NCBI RefSeq assembly: GCF_045984285.3
Contig: NZ_JBJQIK030000001.1
Coordinates: 372,001-436,000 of the forward strand
Direction of reading: 5' to 3'
DNA length: 64,000 nucleotides
From: Rugamonas sp045984285
Lineage (GTDB): Bacteria; Pseudomonadota; Gammaproteobacteria; Burkholderiales; Burkholderiaceae_D
Positions 26,326 through 34,445 of this stretch are shown here, in pieces (the first letter of the stretch is position 1; each line of letters begins with the position of its first letter). The position numbers and the translations under genes were made by a program. A model generated the notes under the pieces. It was not told the origin of the DNA. It worked only from the letters and a program-made list of their open reading frames with translations, and did no database searches.

Positions 26326-28748
26326 TACTTCTTCGTTTCCGCTTCCTGTTTAGCTGCTGCGCCGTTCTGCGGCGCGGGCTGGTCGGCCTTCTTCTCTTTC
26401 GGCTCTTCCTTGCCCTTCAGCGGCGTATTGTAGTCCTTCATCAGGTCTGGCGCGGCACGGGTGGCCTTGAACATCTCCAGGCGCGATGGCGTTGCCTTGC
26501 GCGGCCAGCTGTTGTTGCTGGTGTCGATGTCGGCGGTTTCCCAATATGGGTCTTGCGTCAGCGATACCATCGGCTCGTCGGTGACGATCAGCTTGGTGAT
26601 CTTCTTCGGCGAGTAGCGCCATACTTCGGCAGGCACGCGCTCGATGTACTTCTTGCCTGACTTGAGCGTGATCTCCAGGATCAGGGGCGACACCAGGCCG
26701 CCCACATTGCTGAAGTCCACCAGGTACAGGTGCTTGCCCTGTGCCAGCAGGTCCTTCTGCCACGGTTCCAGGTCCTTCTGGAATTCGGCGAACTTGTTGC
26801 GATCGGCGTTGGTGACGGTGAAGTCATCGTGCTCGTTGTAGAAGTCCTTCAGTTCCGGCTGCGCATCCACGCGTTTCGGCAGGGCTTCGTTGCGCTGGTC
26901 GGTGATCGACACCGGCTCTTCGTCCTTGCGTGCTTTCAGCCAGGCTTTTTCGACTTCAGGATCCTTGGTGTTGATGGTGAATTCGCTGATGCCGTCCAGG
27001 CTCACGTCCACCGGATCGGTGGTGTAGAACCAGCCGCGCCAGAACCAGTCGAGGTCCGTGCCCGATGCGTCTTCCATGGTGCGGAAGAAGTCGGCCGGAG
27101 TCGGGCGCTTGAACTTCCAGCGCTGGGCGTACTCGCGGAAGGCCTTGTCGAACAGGTCGCGGCCCAGGATGGTTTCGCGCAGGATGTTCAGCGCGGTGGC
27201 CGGTTTTGCATAGGCGTTGTTGCCGAACTGGAGCAGCGACTCCGAGTTCGTCATGATCGGCACCTGGTTCTGCGAGCGCATGTAGTTGACGATGTCGCGC
27301 GCTTCGCCGCGGCCGATCGGGAAGTCCTTTTCCCATGCGTTCGCCGCCAGGAATTCGACGAAGGAGTTCAGGCCTTCATCCATCCAGGTCCACTGGCGCT
27401 CGTCCGAGTTCACGATCATCGGGAAGTAGTTGTGGCCCACTTCATGAATGATCACGGCGATCAGGCCGTACTTGGTGCGCTTGGAGTAGGTGATCTCGCC
27501 GGTTTTCTTGTCCTTGGTAGGACGCGGGCCGTTAAACGAAATCATCGGATATTCCATGCCGCCCACCGGGCCGTTCACCGAAATGGCGATCGGGTAGGGG
27601 TAGTCGAAGCTGTACTTGTTGTACTGCTCGATGGTGTGGATGATGGCGGCCGTGGAATACTTCTCCCACAGCGGATTGCCTTCCTTCGGATAGAAGGACA
27701 TGGCCAGCACATTGGTGCCGTCCTTCTTGTAGCCTTGCGCGTCCCAGATGAATTTGCGGCTGGAGGCCCAGGCGAAGTCGCGCACGTTCTTTGCCTTGAA
27801 ATGCCAGGTCTTGGTGGTCTTGGCAACCGACTTCTCGGCCGCCTCCGCCTCCGCCTGGGTGACGATGATGACCGGCTTTTTGGCCGTCTTTGCGCTTTCC
27901 AGGCGCTGGCGCTGTGCTGCCGTCAGCACCTCGCCCGGGTTCTGCAGTTCGCCGGTGGAGGCCACGATATGGTCGGAAGGCACGGTAACAGCCACGTCGT
28001 AGTCGCCAAATTCCAGCGTGAATTCGCCGGAGCCCAGAAACTGCTTGTGCTGCCAGCCCGTCACATCGTAATAGGCGGCCATGCGCGGGAACCACTGCGC
28101 CACTTCGAACAGGTCGTTCTTGTCTTCCGGGAAGTGCTCGTAGCCTGCGCGGCCGCCCAGCACCTTCTGTTCGTTGATCTTGTAGTTCCAGTCCAGCGAG
28201 AACGTGAAGTTCTGGCCTGGCTTCAGCGGCGTTGGCAGGTCGATGCGCATCATGGTGCGGTTGACCGTGTATTGCAGCGGCGCGCCGTTGCCGGCCTTGA
28301 TATTGGACAGCTTGAAGCCGCCATCGAAGGATTCGCCCACCAGCAGGCTGCGCATGCCCTCGAACTTGAAGCCCGCTTCCGGGTTGGCCGGCTTGGTCCA
28401 GGCCTCGCGCGACGGCGCGGTCTGCATCATGCGCGCGTCCGAATTCTTGGCGTAGATGTTCTGGTCCAGCTGCAGCCAGATGTAGTTCAGCGTATCCGGC
28501 GAGTTGTTGTGGTAGGTGATGGTTTCCGTACCGGTGATCGAGCGGTCGGCTTCGTTCAGCGTGGCGCGGATCTTGTAGTCGGCGCGCTGCTGCCAGTAGG
28601 CGTGTCCCGGTGCGCCGGAGGCGGTGCGGTACTGGTTCGCTGCGGGCAGCAATTCGTCCAGCTGGCGGAATTTGTCGTCGAAGGTTGGCGCCGCGAAGGC
28701 GGCAGTGGAAAGTGTTGCGGCAAGCAGTGAAAGTGTCAGACGCTTCAT
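26325..28748 (-). CDS. Secreted M1 family zinc metallopeptidase
   Basis: This 807-residue protein has a signal peptide (LTLSLLAATLSTAAFA) and a gluzincin catalytic site. H435, E436 and H439 lie in IIHEVGHNYFP, with the second zinc-ligand Glu E458 eighteen residues on (WMDEGLNSF). An exopeptidase-type substrate loop (GPVGGMEYPM) precedes it. The N-terminal beta domain (about 50-290) matches M1 architecture. A Lys/Glu-rich tail closes the protein. It would release N-terminal residues from peptides in the periplasm or outside. It heads an overlapping three-gene operon with DUF6702 and a TonB receptor. This group of large secreted M1 proteins is common in proteobacteria; substrate preference is unknown. 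Confidence 0.95.
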   Translation of the reverse strand: MKRLTLSLLAATLSTAAFAAPTFDDKFRQLDELLPAANQYRTASGAPGHAYWQQRADYKIRATLNEADRSITGTETITYHNNSPDTLNYIWLQLDQNIYAKNSDARMMQTAPSREAWTKPANPEAGFKFEGMRSLLVGESFDGGFKLSNIKAGNGAPLQYTVNRTMMRIDLPTPLKPGQNFTFSLDWNYKINEQKVLGGRAGYEHFPEDKNDLFEVAQWFPRMAAYYDVTGWQHKQFLGSGEFTLEFGDYDVAVTVPSDHIVASTGELQNPGEVLTAAQRQRLESAKTAKKPVIIVTQAEAEAAEKSVAKTTKTWHFKAKNVRDFAWASSRKFIWDAQGYKKDGTNVLAMSFYPKEGNPLWEKYSTAAIIHTIEQYNKYSFDYPYPIAISVNGPVGGMEYPMISFNGPRPTKDKKTGEITYSKRTKYGLIAVIIHEVGHNYFPMIVNSDERQWTWMDEGLNSFVEFLAANAWEKDFPIGRGEARDIVNYMRSQNQVPIMTNSESLLQFGNNAYAKPATALNILRETILGRDLFDKAFREYAQRWKFKRPTPADFFRTMEDASGTDLDWFWRGWFYTTDPVDVSLDGISEFTINTKDPEVEKAWLKARKDEEPVSITDQRNEALPKRVDAQPELKDFYNEHDDFTVTNADRNKFAEFQKDLEPWQKDLLAQGKHLYLVDFSNVGGLVSPLILEITLKSGKKYIERVPAEVWRYSPKKITKLIVTDEPMVSLTQDPYWETADIDTSNNSWPRKATPSRLEMFKATRAAPDLMKDYNTPLKGKEEPKEKKADQPAPQNGAAAKQEAETKK

Positions 28749-28846
28749 CTAGGCCCCGATTTTGTAGTTGTAGAAATAGCGGGACCATTCTAAGCGTGCT
28801 TGGCGGCACCTGTTCTCAAACTTTTTGTAAAAAAGCTGAAACATGG

Positions 28847-28887
28847 TGTCCGCACCACGTCCGCGGACACTTCTGTCCGCGGACACT
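28847..28887. repeat. GTCCGCGGAC tandem palindromes
   Basis: Two copies of the self-complementary GTCCGCGGAC lie six bases apart (28860-28869 and 28876-28885), plus a half copy GTGTCCGC at 28847. They follow the stop of the minus-strand hydrolase gene and may form its 3' hairpin; they could also be a second REP family. Confidence 0.6.
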
Positions 28888-28892
28888 TTGCT

Positions 28893-29897
28893 TTATTTCA
28901 GACGGTAGCGCAGTTCTTCGCCCGCCTGGCGCAGCGCGGTCTTCACCGCCGGCACTTCGCTCAGGACGTTCAGCAGCCCATAATCGTGGATCATGCCGTT
29001 ATAGCGTACGGTGGTCGCTTCGACACCCGCTTCGCTCAGTTTGCGGCCGTAGGCTTCGCCCTCGTCGCGCAGCACGTCGAACTGCGCGGTCTGGATCAGC
29101 GCAGGCGGCAGGCCTTTCAGCTGTTCCGGCGTGGCTTGCAGGGGCGAGGCGTAGATCTCCTTGCGCTTGGCAGCGTCGGTGGTGTAGTTATCCCAGAACC
29201 ACTGCATCATGCCGCGGGTGAGGAAGTGGCCTTCCGCATATTCCTTGTAGGAGCCGGTGTCGAAGTTCGCATCCGTCACAGGCCACAGCAGCACTTGCGA
29301 GCGCAGTTTCGGTTCGCCTTTTTCCTTCGCCATCAGGGCCACTACGGCTGCCATATTGCCGCCGACGCTATTGCCTGCCACCGCGAGGCGGCGGCCGTCC
29401 ACATTGATTTCCTTGCCATTTTTCGCCACCCATTTGGCGGCGCCATAAATCTCATTGAGCGCCACGCCGTAGCCCGCTTCCGGCGACGGCGTGTATTCGA
29501 CGAACACGCCAACCGCACCGGAGTTCACCACCAGGTCGCGCACCAGGCGCTCGTGGGTCTGGAAATCGCCCAGCACCCATCCGCCGCCGTGAATGAAGAC
29601 GAAGGCGGGCAGCGTGCCTTTCACGCCTGCGGGCCGCACCACATACAGCTTGACGTCCTTGCCATCGACCTTGATGGTTTTCTGGCTCACGTCCGCCGCC
29701 GGCAGCTTTGCGCCTTTCTGCGCGCCGACCAGCACCTGGCGCGCTTCCGCCGGGGTCATGGTCTCGATAGCCTTGCCGCCTTCCAGCGCTTTCAGGAAGC
29801 CGGCGGTAGTGGGCTCCACGCCGGGCGTGCCGGCCGAGGCGGCTCCTGCGGCAAGGGCGAAGACGGAAGCGGCGATCAGTTTTTTGGTGAGGGTCAT
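28893..29897 (-). CDS. Secreted alpha/beta hydrolase (HSL-type esterase/lipase)
   Basis: This 334-residue protein has a signal peptide (LIAASVFALAAGAASA). It carries the hormone-sensitive-lipase fold marks: oxyanion motif HGGGW (103-107) and nucleophile S177 in GNSVGG. An Asp (FDVLRDEGEAY) and His (NGMIHDYG) near the C-terminus complete the triad. It should hydrolyse small esters in the periplasm. An AAAGGAGC site lies before the ATG. An OhrR-type regulator lies immediately upstream on the same strand, and both genes carry the same operator-like motif, so it appears to be organic-peroxide responsive, in the place where ohr is usually found. The natural ester is unknown. Confidence 0.93.
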   Translation of the reverse strand: MTLTKKLIAASVFALAAGAASAGTPGVEPTTAGFLKALEGGKAIETMTPAEARQVLVGAQKGAKLPAADVSQKTIKVDGKDVKLYVVRPAGVKGTLPAFVFIHGGGWVLGDFQTHERLVRDLVVNSGAVGVFVEYTPSPEAGYGVALNEIYGAAKWVAKNGKEINVDGRRLAVAGNSVGGNMAAVVALMAKEKGEPKLRSQVLLWPVTDANFDTGSYKEYAEGHFLTRGMMQWFWDNYTTDAAKRKEIYASPLQATPEQLKGLPPALIQTAQFDVLRDEGEAYGRKLSEAGVEATTVRYNGMIHDYGLLNVLSEVPAVKTALRQAGEELRYRLK

Positions 29898-29954
29898 GGT
29901 AAAGCTCCTTTAATTAGTTAGCTATTTAGTCGTGCACTACATATTGCGCATTAT

Positions 29955-29972
29955 TATATCGTGCGCTATATA
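29955..29972. promoter_or_regulatory. OhrR-type operator candidate before the hydrolase gene
   Basis: TATATCGTGCGCTATATA lies 58-75 bases before the hydrolase ATG. It shares GTGCGCTATA and flanking bases with the site at 30473, directly upstream of the OhrR gene. Confidence 0.55.
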
Positions 29973-30004
29973 CTTCACTTGAAGTGGCGGCCGGTGCCGC
30001 ATCT

Positions 30005-30463
30005 TCAGGCATTCTTCATCAGGTTGTCCCGCAGGGCATCGAGCTGCTTCTTGATGCCGACCACCTGGTCCAGGCTGCAGGTGGTGGCGCCGAGAATCTG
30101 TTCCGGCAGCTTGGCCGCTTCCTCGCGCAGTTTGCTGCCCTGCTCGGTCAGCGCCACGATGACCTGGCGCTCGTCGCTGGCGGAACGGGTGCGGGTCAGC
30201 AGTTCCGCCTGTTCCATGCGCTTCAGCAGCGGCGTCAGCGTGGCGGAATCCAGGTACAGCTTGTCGCCCAGCGCCGAAACGGTTTGCTGGTCTTCCTCCC
30301 ACAACACCATCAGCACCAGGTATTGGGAGTAGGTGATGCCCAGTTTCCTCAGCAGTTTGCGGTACAGCTTGTTCATCGCCAGCGAAGTCGAATACAGGGC
30401 GAAGCACAGCTGTCCGTCCAGCCGGGGTACCTGATGCAGCGGGTTGTCGTTCTTGGTTGCCAT
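30005..30463 (-). CDS. ohrR: OhrR-family (MarR) organic-peroxide sensor
   Basis: This 152-residue winged-helix regulator has the OhrR signature LDGQLCFALYSTSLAMNK, with the reactive cysteine at position 20. The DNA-binding region (about 60-105) includes LTPLLKRMEQAELLTRTRSASDERQV. In this family oxidation of the cysteine by organic hydroperoxides releases the repressor from DNA. The ATG at 30463 follows directly on a dyad-like site (30473-30490), suggesting autoregulation. Its usual target gene ohr is not in the window; the adjacent gene is a secreted esterase instead. Longer upstream reading in this frame is not coding. Confidence 0.9.
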   Translation of the reverse strand: MATKNDNPLHQVPRLDGQLCFALYSTSLAMNKLYRKLLRKLGITYSQYLVLMVLWEEDQQTVSALGDKLYLDSATLTPLLKRMEQAELLTRTRSASDERQVIVALTEQGSKLREEAAKLPEQILGATTCSLDQVVGIKKQLDALRDNLMKNA

Positions 30464-30472
30464 GCTTCGCAG

Positions 30473-30490
30473 TATAGATAGTGCGCTATA
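30473..30490. promoter_or_regulatory. OhrR-type operator candidate before ohrR
   Basis: TATAGATAGTGCGCTATA lies 10-27 bases upstream of the ohrR ATG. Sixteen-base alignment with the site at 29955 gives about 13 identical positions. Confidence 0.55.
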
Positions 30491-30589
30491 CAATTGCAAG
30501 CGATTTCTGAAGTTTTTTTGTGCTTGCCTTCCGTGCCCGAAAAGGTCTATCGTTTCCGGACGCGCCAATCGATGCGCGAGGGGGTGACG

Positions 30590-30886
30590 ATGAATAAGGC
30601 ATACCCGCAACAGCCGTCCGAGCAGCGTGCCGGACCGGTCAAGCTGTATCTGGTGCAGCTCGATCCGCAGAGCGTGATCGACGGCGTGCGCTACGATGAC
30701 AGCTATCTCGCCGACGGTATACGCACTTGCGGCACCATGCGGGAAACCTGTCCCGTGTGCGGCGAGGGACATCTGCAGCTGGTGCTGCGCCAGCGGAATG
30801 TGCGGATTGCGCACTTGTACTGCCTGGAATGCACGCGCTGTTTCGGCGCTTTCCTCGAGGACGGCCGGCCAGCTCTGGTCGAGTAG
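30590..30886 (+). CDS. Small zinc-ribbon protein of unknown function
   Basis: This 98-residue protein has no signal peptide. Its N-terminal half (VKLYLVQLDPQSVIDGVRYDD) has no recognised motif. The C-terminal half carries two CxxC pairs (TCPVCGEG and LYCLECTRC, the latter with an extra Cys) that can bind one zinc as a ribbon. GAGGGGGTGA precedes the ATG at 30590, which I prefer over the in-frame GTG/ATG further upstream. It stands alone between the divergent ohrR gene and an HD-GYP gene. I do not recognise a family; nucleic-acid or protein binding is a guess. Confidence 0.75.
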   Translation: MNKAYPQQPSEQRAGPVKLYLVQLDPQSVIDGVRYDDSYLADGIRTCGTMRETCPVCGEGHLQLVLRQRNVRIAHLYCLECTRCFGAFLEDGRPALVE

Positions 30887-30978
30887 AAACATAATTGTAC
30901 AAAGGGACAATGCCCTCAGGCGGCGGCCTCAGGTATGATGCTTCCATTGTGGCGGACTGCCACGGGAGACCTTGATAC

Positions 30979-32091
30979 ATGAACGGCCAAACCAGGCTTG
31001 TCGTCCTTGTCGGCGACAGGGCAGCGGACAACCTGATCCACCTCAGCGGCGTGCTGCAGGAACGCTATGACGTCAAACTGGCCGACAGCGGCAATGCCGT
31101 GCTGCGCGTGGCGCAGCAGCTGCCGCGTCCGGACCTGATGCTGCTGGATGCCAGCCTGACCGATACCGACACCTTCGATGCGCTGCGCCAGCTGCGCAGC
31201 ATCCCCGATACCGCCGCCATCCCCGTCATCATGATGGTGGACAGCGGCGACCACGTGCTGGAACAGCGCTGCCTGCTGGCCGGCGCGGCCGATGTGGTGA
31301 CGCGCCCGCTGCAGTCGGACACCGTGCTGGCCCGCGTCGGCACCCAGTTCGAACTGCAGCGCGCCCACATGCTGCTGAAGCACCAGCACCAGCACCTGGA
31401 ACACCTGGTGCAGGAGGTGACGGAAGATCTGCAGCATATGGCCGACGCGGTGATCTGGTCGATGGCCACGCTGGCCGAGCTGCGCGACAACGAAACCCCG
31501 AACCACCTGAGCCGCATGCAGCATTATGTGCAGGCGCTGGCATACAAGCTGCAGGGCCACGCGCGCTTCGCCCACGAGCTGAGCGACAACCATATCCGCC
31601 TGCTGTTCAATGCCGCGCCGCTGCACGATATCGGCAAGGTGGCGATTCCCGACGCCATCCTGCTCAAGCCCGGCCGCCTCACGCCGGAAGAATTCGAAGT
31701 GGTGAAGATGCACACGGTGTACGGCCGCGACGCCATCGCCGTGGTGGAGGACAAGCTGGGCGGCAGCAATACCTTCCTGCGCTTCGCGCGCGAAATCGCC
31801 TACTCGCACCAGGAGAAGTTCGACGGCTCGGGCTATCCGCAAGGCCTGTCCGGCGAGGACATCCCGGTCTCGGCCCGCCTGCTGGCTGTGGCCGACGTGT
31901 ACGACGCGCTGATCTCCAAGCGCGTCTACAAGCCAGCCTTCACGCACGAGACGGCGATCGAGCTGATCCGCCAGGGCGCCGGCGAGCATTTCGATCCGGA
32001 TGTGGTGGATGCGATGCTGGCCATAGAGGAAGAGTTCATGCACATCGCCATGCGTTTCCAGGACGATACAGATAAGTCATTACTATTGTGA
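30979..32091 (+). CDS. Receiver/HD-GYP cyclic-di-GMP phosphodiesterase
   Basis: This 370-residue response regulator has a receiver domain (about 5-120; probable phospho-acceptor D57 in DLMLLDASLTD, although the acidic pair at VGDRAAD is altered). A helical linker leads to an HD-GYP domain. The metal pair is H216-D217 (LHDIGKVAIPD), followed by HTVYGRDA, HQEKFDGSGYP (G285-P287) and ARLLAVADVYDAL. Such enzymes hydrolyse c-di-GMP. GGGAG lies before the ATG. The next gene, 53 bases on, encodes a CHASE-domain histidine kinase that may phosphorylate it. KRVYKPAF near the end is typical of active HD-GYP proteins. Confidence 0.94.
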   Translation: MNGQTRLVVLVGDRAADNLIHLSGVLQERYDVKLADSGNAVLRVAQQLPRPDLMLLDASLTDTDTFDALRQLRSIPDTAAIPVIMMVDSGDHVLEQRCLLAGAADVVTRPLQSDTVLARVGTQFELQRAHMLLKHQHQHLEHLVQEVTEDLQHMADAVIWSMATLAELRDNETPNHLSRMQHYVQALAYKLQGHARFAHELSDNHIRLLFNAAPLHDIGKVAIPDAILLKPGRLTPEEFEVVKMHTVYGRDAIAVVEDKLGGSNTFLRFAREIAYSHQEKFDGSGYPQGLSGEDIPVSARLLAVADVYDALISKRVYKPAFTHETAIELIRQGAGEHFDPDVVDAMLAIEEEFMHIAMRFQDDTDKSLLL

Positions 32092-32144
32092 ATTAGTCAT
32101 TTCCGTATGTTATAGTCAGTTCATCGTACGAGGTGGAGCTGACC

Positions 32145-34445
32145 ATGCGGATGAGGGGGTATCTGGCACTAGCAGTCGGGCTCTGCGCAACGGTCTGGGT
32201 CTGCCTGTTTGTGATGGAACTGCAGGATAAGCAGATCGATGACAGCTTCCGCCGCGACACCGACAAGATTGCACGCGACACCCAGGTGCGCATGCAAACC
32301 TACTTCGACACCCTGCTCAGCATGCAGGGCGCCTTCAGCATCAAGGGCGAGTTAAGCCGCACCGACTTCAATACTTATGTGAGGCAGCTGCGGCTGTCGG
32401 AACGCTACCCCGGTTTCCAGGCCATCCAGTTCGTGCGGCGCGTGCCGGACAGCGAGCTGGCGCAGCGCGTGGCCGCGGTGCGCGCCGACCGCAGCCTGCA
32501 GGGAGAGGGCTATCCCGGCTACACCGTGCATCCGGCGTCGATTCGCGGCGAACATTTCATCATCGAATACACCGAACCAATGCGGGGCAACGAGAACGCC
32601 TTCGGCCTCGACCTGGCGGCGCTGCCGACGCACTTGCGCGCGCTGGAGCTGGGGCGCGATACCGGCATGCTGATTGCCACTGAGCGCATCATTCTCGTGC
32701 AGGATGCGAGCGGGCAGCCAGGCTTTGTGGCACGCCTGCCCCTGTTCCGGCCTGGCATGCCGGTGCAGACCATCGAAGAGCGGCGCGCAGCGCTGACAGG
32801 TTTCGTGGCGATTGTGTTCCGCGTATCGGACCTGATGCGTGAAGTGATCGACCGCTCGCTGCTGCCGCAACTGCATCTGTCCGTCTACGACGCGGGCTAC
32901 CTGCGCGACGGCGGCTCCACGCCGCCCTCGCTGGACAACCTGATGTATGACAGCGCCGGCAAGATCGGCGAGGCCGCCCACACGCCGCTCAAAAACCTGA
33001 ACGCGCGCCTGACGCTGAACGTGGGCGAGCGGCGCTGGGTAATGCAATTCGATGGCCACGGCGGCGGCCGTTACAGCCGCAACTACCTGGCCATAGGCCT
33101 GATCGGCGGCGCGGGCTCGGTGATCAGCGTGCTGATCGCCGCCTTGCTGACGATGGCGGGCCGCCACCGCGACATGGCCGAAACGCTGCGTGCCACGGTC
33201 GGCGAGCAGCGCGCCCTGCAGGACAGCGCCATTGTCGGCATCGCCCTGATCCAGGACGGGCGCATTATGCGCTGCAACCGCGGGTTGGAAGAGATGATGG
33301 GCTATACCAGCGGCACGCTGACCGGCTGTCCCAGCACGGTGCTGGCGAAGCGCGGCAGCGAAGATCCTTTCCAGTGCGGCGCGGACGGCCAGCGCGTACA
33401 TTCGGAGCTGGAACTGCAGCGGCGCGACGGCTCCAGCTTCTGGTGCATGGTGAACGGCAAGGTGCTCGATGCTGCGGCGCCCGGCAAGGGCTGTGTGTGG
33501 GTGCTGTCCGATATCAGCGACCGCAAGAAAACCGAAGCGGCGCTGGTGGAAGCGAAGGAGGGGCTGGAACGCAGCCTGAACGAGCTGGCGGCGCAGAAGG
33601 CCAATGTGGAACTGGCGCACCAGGATTTGTCCTCGGTGCTGGTGACGCTGAAGCAGGCGCAGGCCAGCCTGATTACCTCGGAGAAGATGGCATCGCTCGG
33701 CGCGCTGGTGGCCGGCATCGCGCACGAACTGAACACGCCGATCGGCAACAGCCTGCTGACGGCGACGGCGCTCAGCGACATGGTGGCGGACTTCGAACGC
33801 AAGCTGGCCGATGGCGGCATCCGCCGCTCCGCGCTCGATACGCACCTGCAGGATGCCAAGACGGCATGCGCCATCATCGCCAGCTCGCTCGGCCGCGCCG
33901 CCGACCTCATTACCTCATTCAAGCAGGTGGCGGTGGACCAGACCTCGGACCAGCGCCGTTCCTTTGCGCTGGCAGGGCTGCTGCACGACACGCTCGCCAC
34001 CTACGCCGCCCAGCTGCGCCGCGCCAACTGCGAAGTGAAGGTGGACGTGCCCGAGACGCTGACGCTGGAATCCTATCCGGGCAGCGTGGGGCAGGTGCTC
34101 AGTAACCTGATCAACAACGCCATGCTGCACGCCTTCGAAGGCCGGGCGCACGGCAAGATCACCATCACGGCGCGCGAAACCGGCGACGGCACGGCGGTAC
34201 TGCGCTTCCAGGACAACGGCGTGGGCATGAGCAGCCGCATCCTGCACCAGGTGTTCGATCCGTTCTTCACCACCAAGATGGGGCAGGGCGGCTCGGGGCT
34301 GGGCATGAACATCGTCTACAACATCGTGACCGGTGTGCTGAAAGGGAAGATCGAGATCGAATCCGCGCCGGACAAGGGCACGCTGATCACCATCATCCTG
34401 CCGCTGCGCGCCCCGGTTCAGGAAGAAGAGCTGGCTGCCTCATAG
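32145..34445 (+). CDS. CHASE-domain membrane sensor histidine kinase with PAS domain
   Basis: This 766-residue protein has helix 1 at about 6-24 (YLALAVGLCATVWVCLFVMEL), then a periplasmic CHASE domain (about 70-250; RYPGFQAIQFVRRVP, FIIEYTEPMRGNENAFGLDLA), and helix 2 near 320-340. A PAS domain follows (about 360-470; DSAIVGIALIQDGRIMRCNRGLEEMMGY spans its start), then a coiled coil. The H-box has H527 (AGIAHELNTPIGNS). The HATPase_c domain shows NLINNAMLHAF and FFTTKMGQGGSGLGMNIV. It probably senses a small extracellular ligand. It likely works with the HD-GYP regulator just upstream. The 3' end overlaps the convergent isomerase gene by 28 bases. Confidence 0.93.
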   Translation: MRMRGYLALAVGLCATVWVCLFVMELQDKQIDDSFRRDTDKIARDTQVRMQTYFDTLLSMQGAFSIKGELSRTDFNTYVRQLRLSERYPGFQAIQFVRRVPDSELAQRVAAVRADRSLQGEGYPGYTVHPASIRGEHFIIEYTEPMRGNENAFGLDLAALPTHLRALELGRDTGMLIATERIILVQDASGQPGFVARLPLFRPGMPVQTIEERRAALTGFVAIVFRVSDLMREVIDRSLLPQLHLSVYDAGYLRDGGSTPPSLDNLMYDSAGKIGEAAHTPLKNLNARLTLNVGERRWVMQFDGHGGGRYSRNYLAIGLIGGAGSVISVLIAALLTMAGRHRDMAETLRATVGEQRALQDSAIVGIALIQDGRIMRCNRGLEEMMGYTSGTLTGCPSTVLAKRGSEDPFQCGADGQRVHSELELQRRDGSSFWCMVNGKVLDAAAPGKGCVWVLSDISDRKKTEAALVEAKEGLERSLNELAAQKANVELAHQDLSSVLVTLKQAQASLITSEKMASLGALVAGIAHELNTPIGNSLLTATALSDMVADFERKLADGGIRRSALDTHLQDAKTACAIIASSLGRAADLITSFKQVAVDQTSDQRRSFALAGLLHDTLATYAAQLRRANCEVKVDVPETLTLESYPGSVGQVLSNLINNAMLHAFEGRAHGKITITARETGDGTAVLRFQDNGVGMSSRILHQVFDPFFTTKMGQGGSGLGMNIVYNIVTGVLKGKIEIESAPDKGTLITIILPLRAPVQEEELAAS

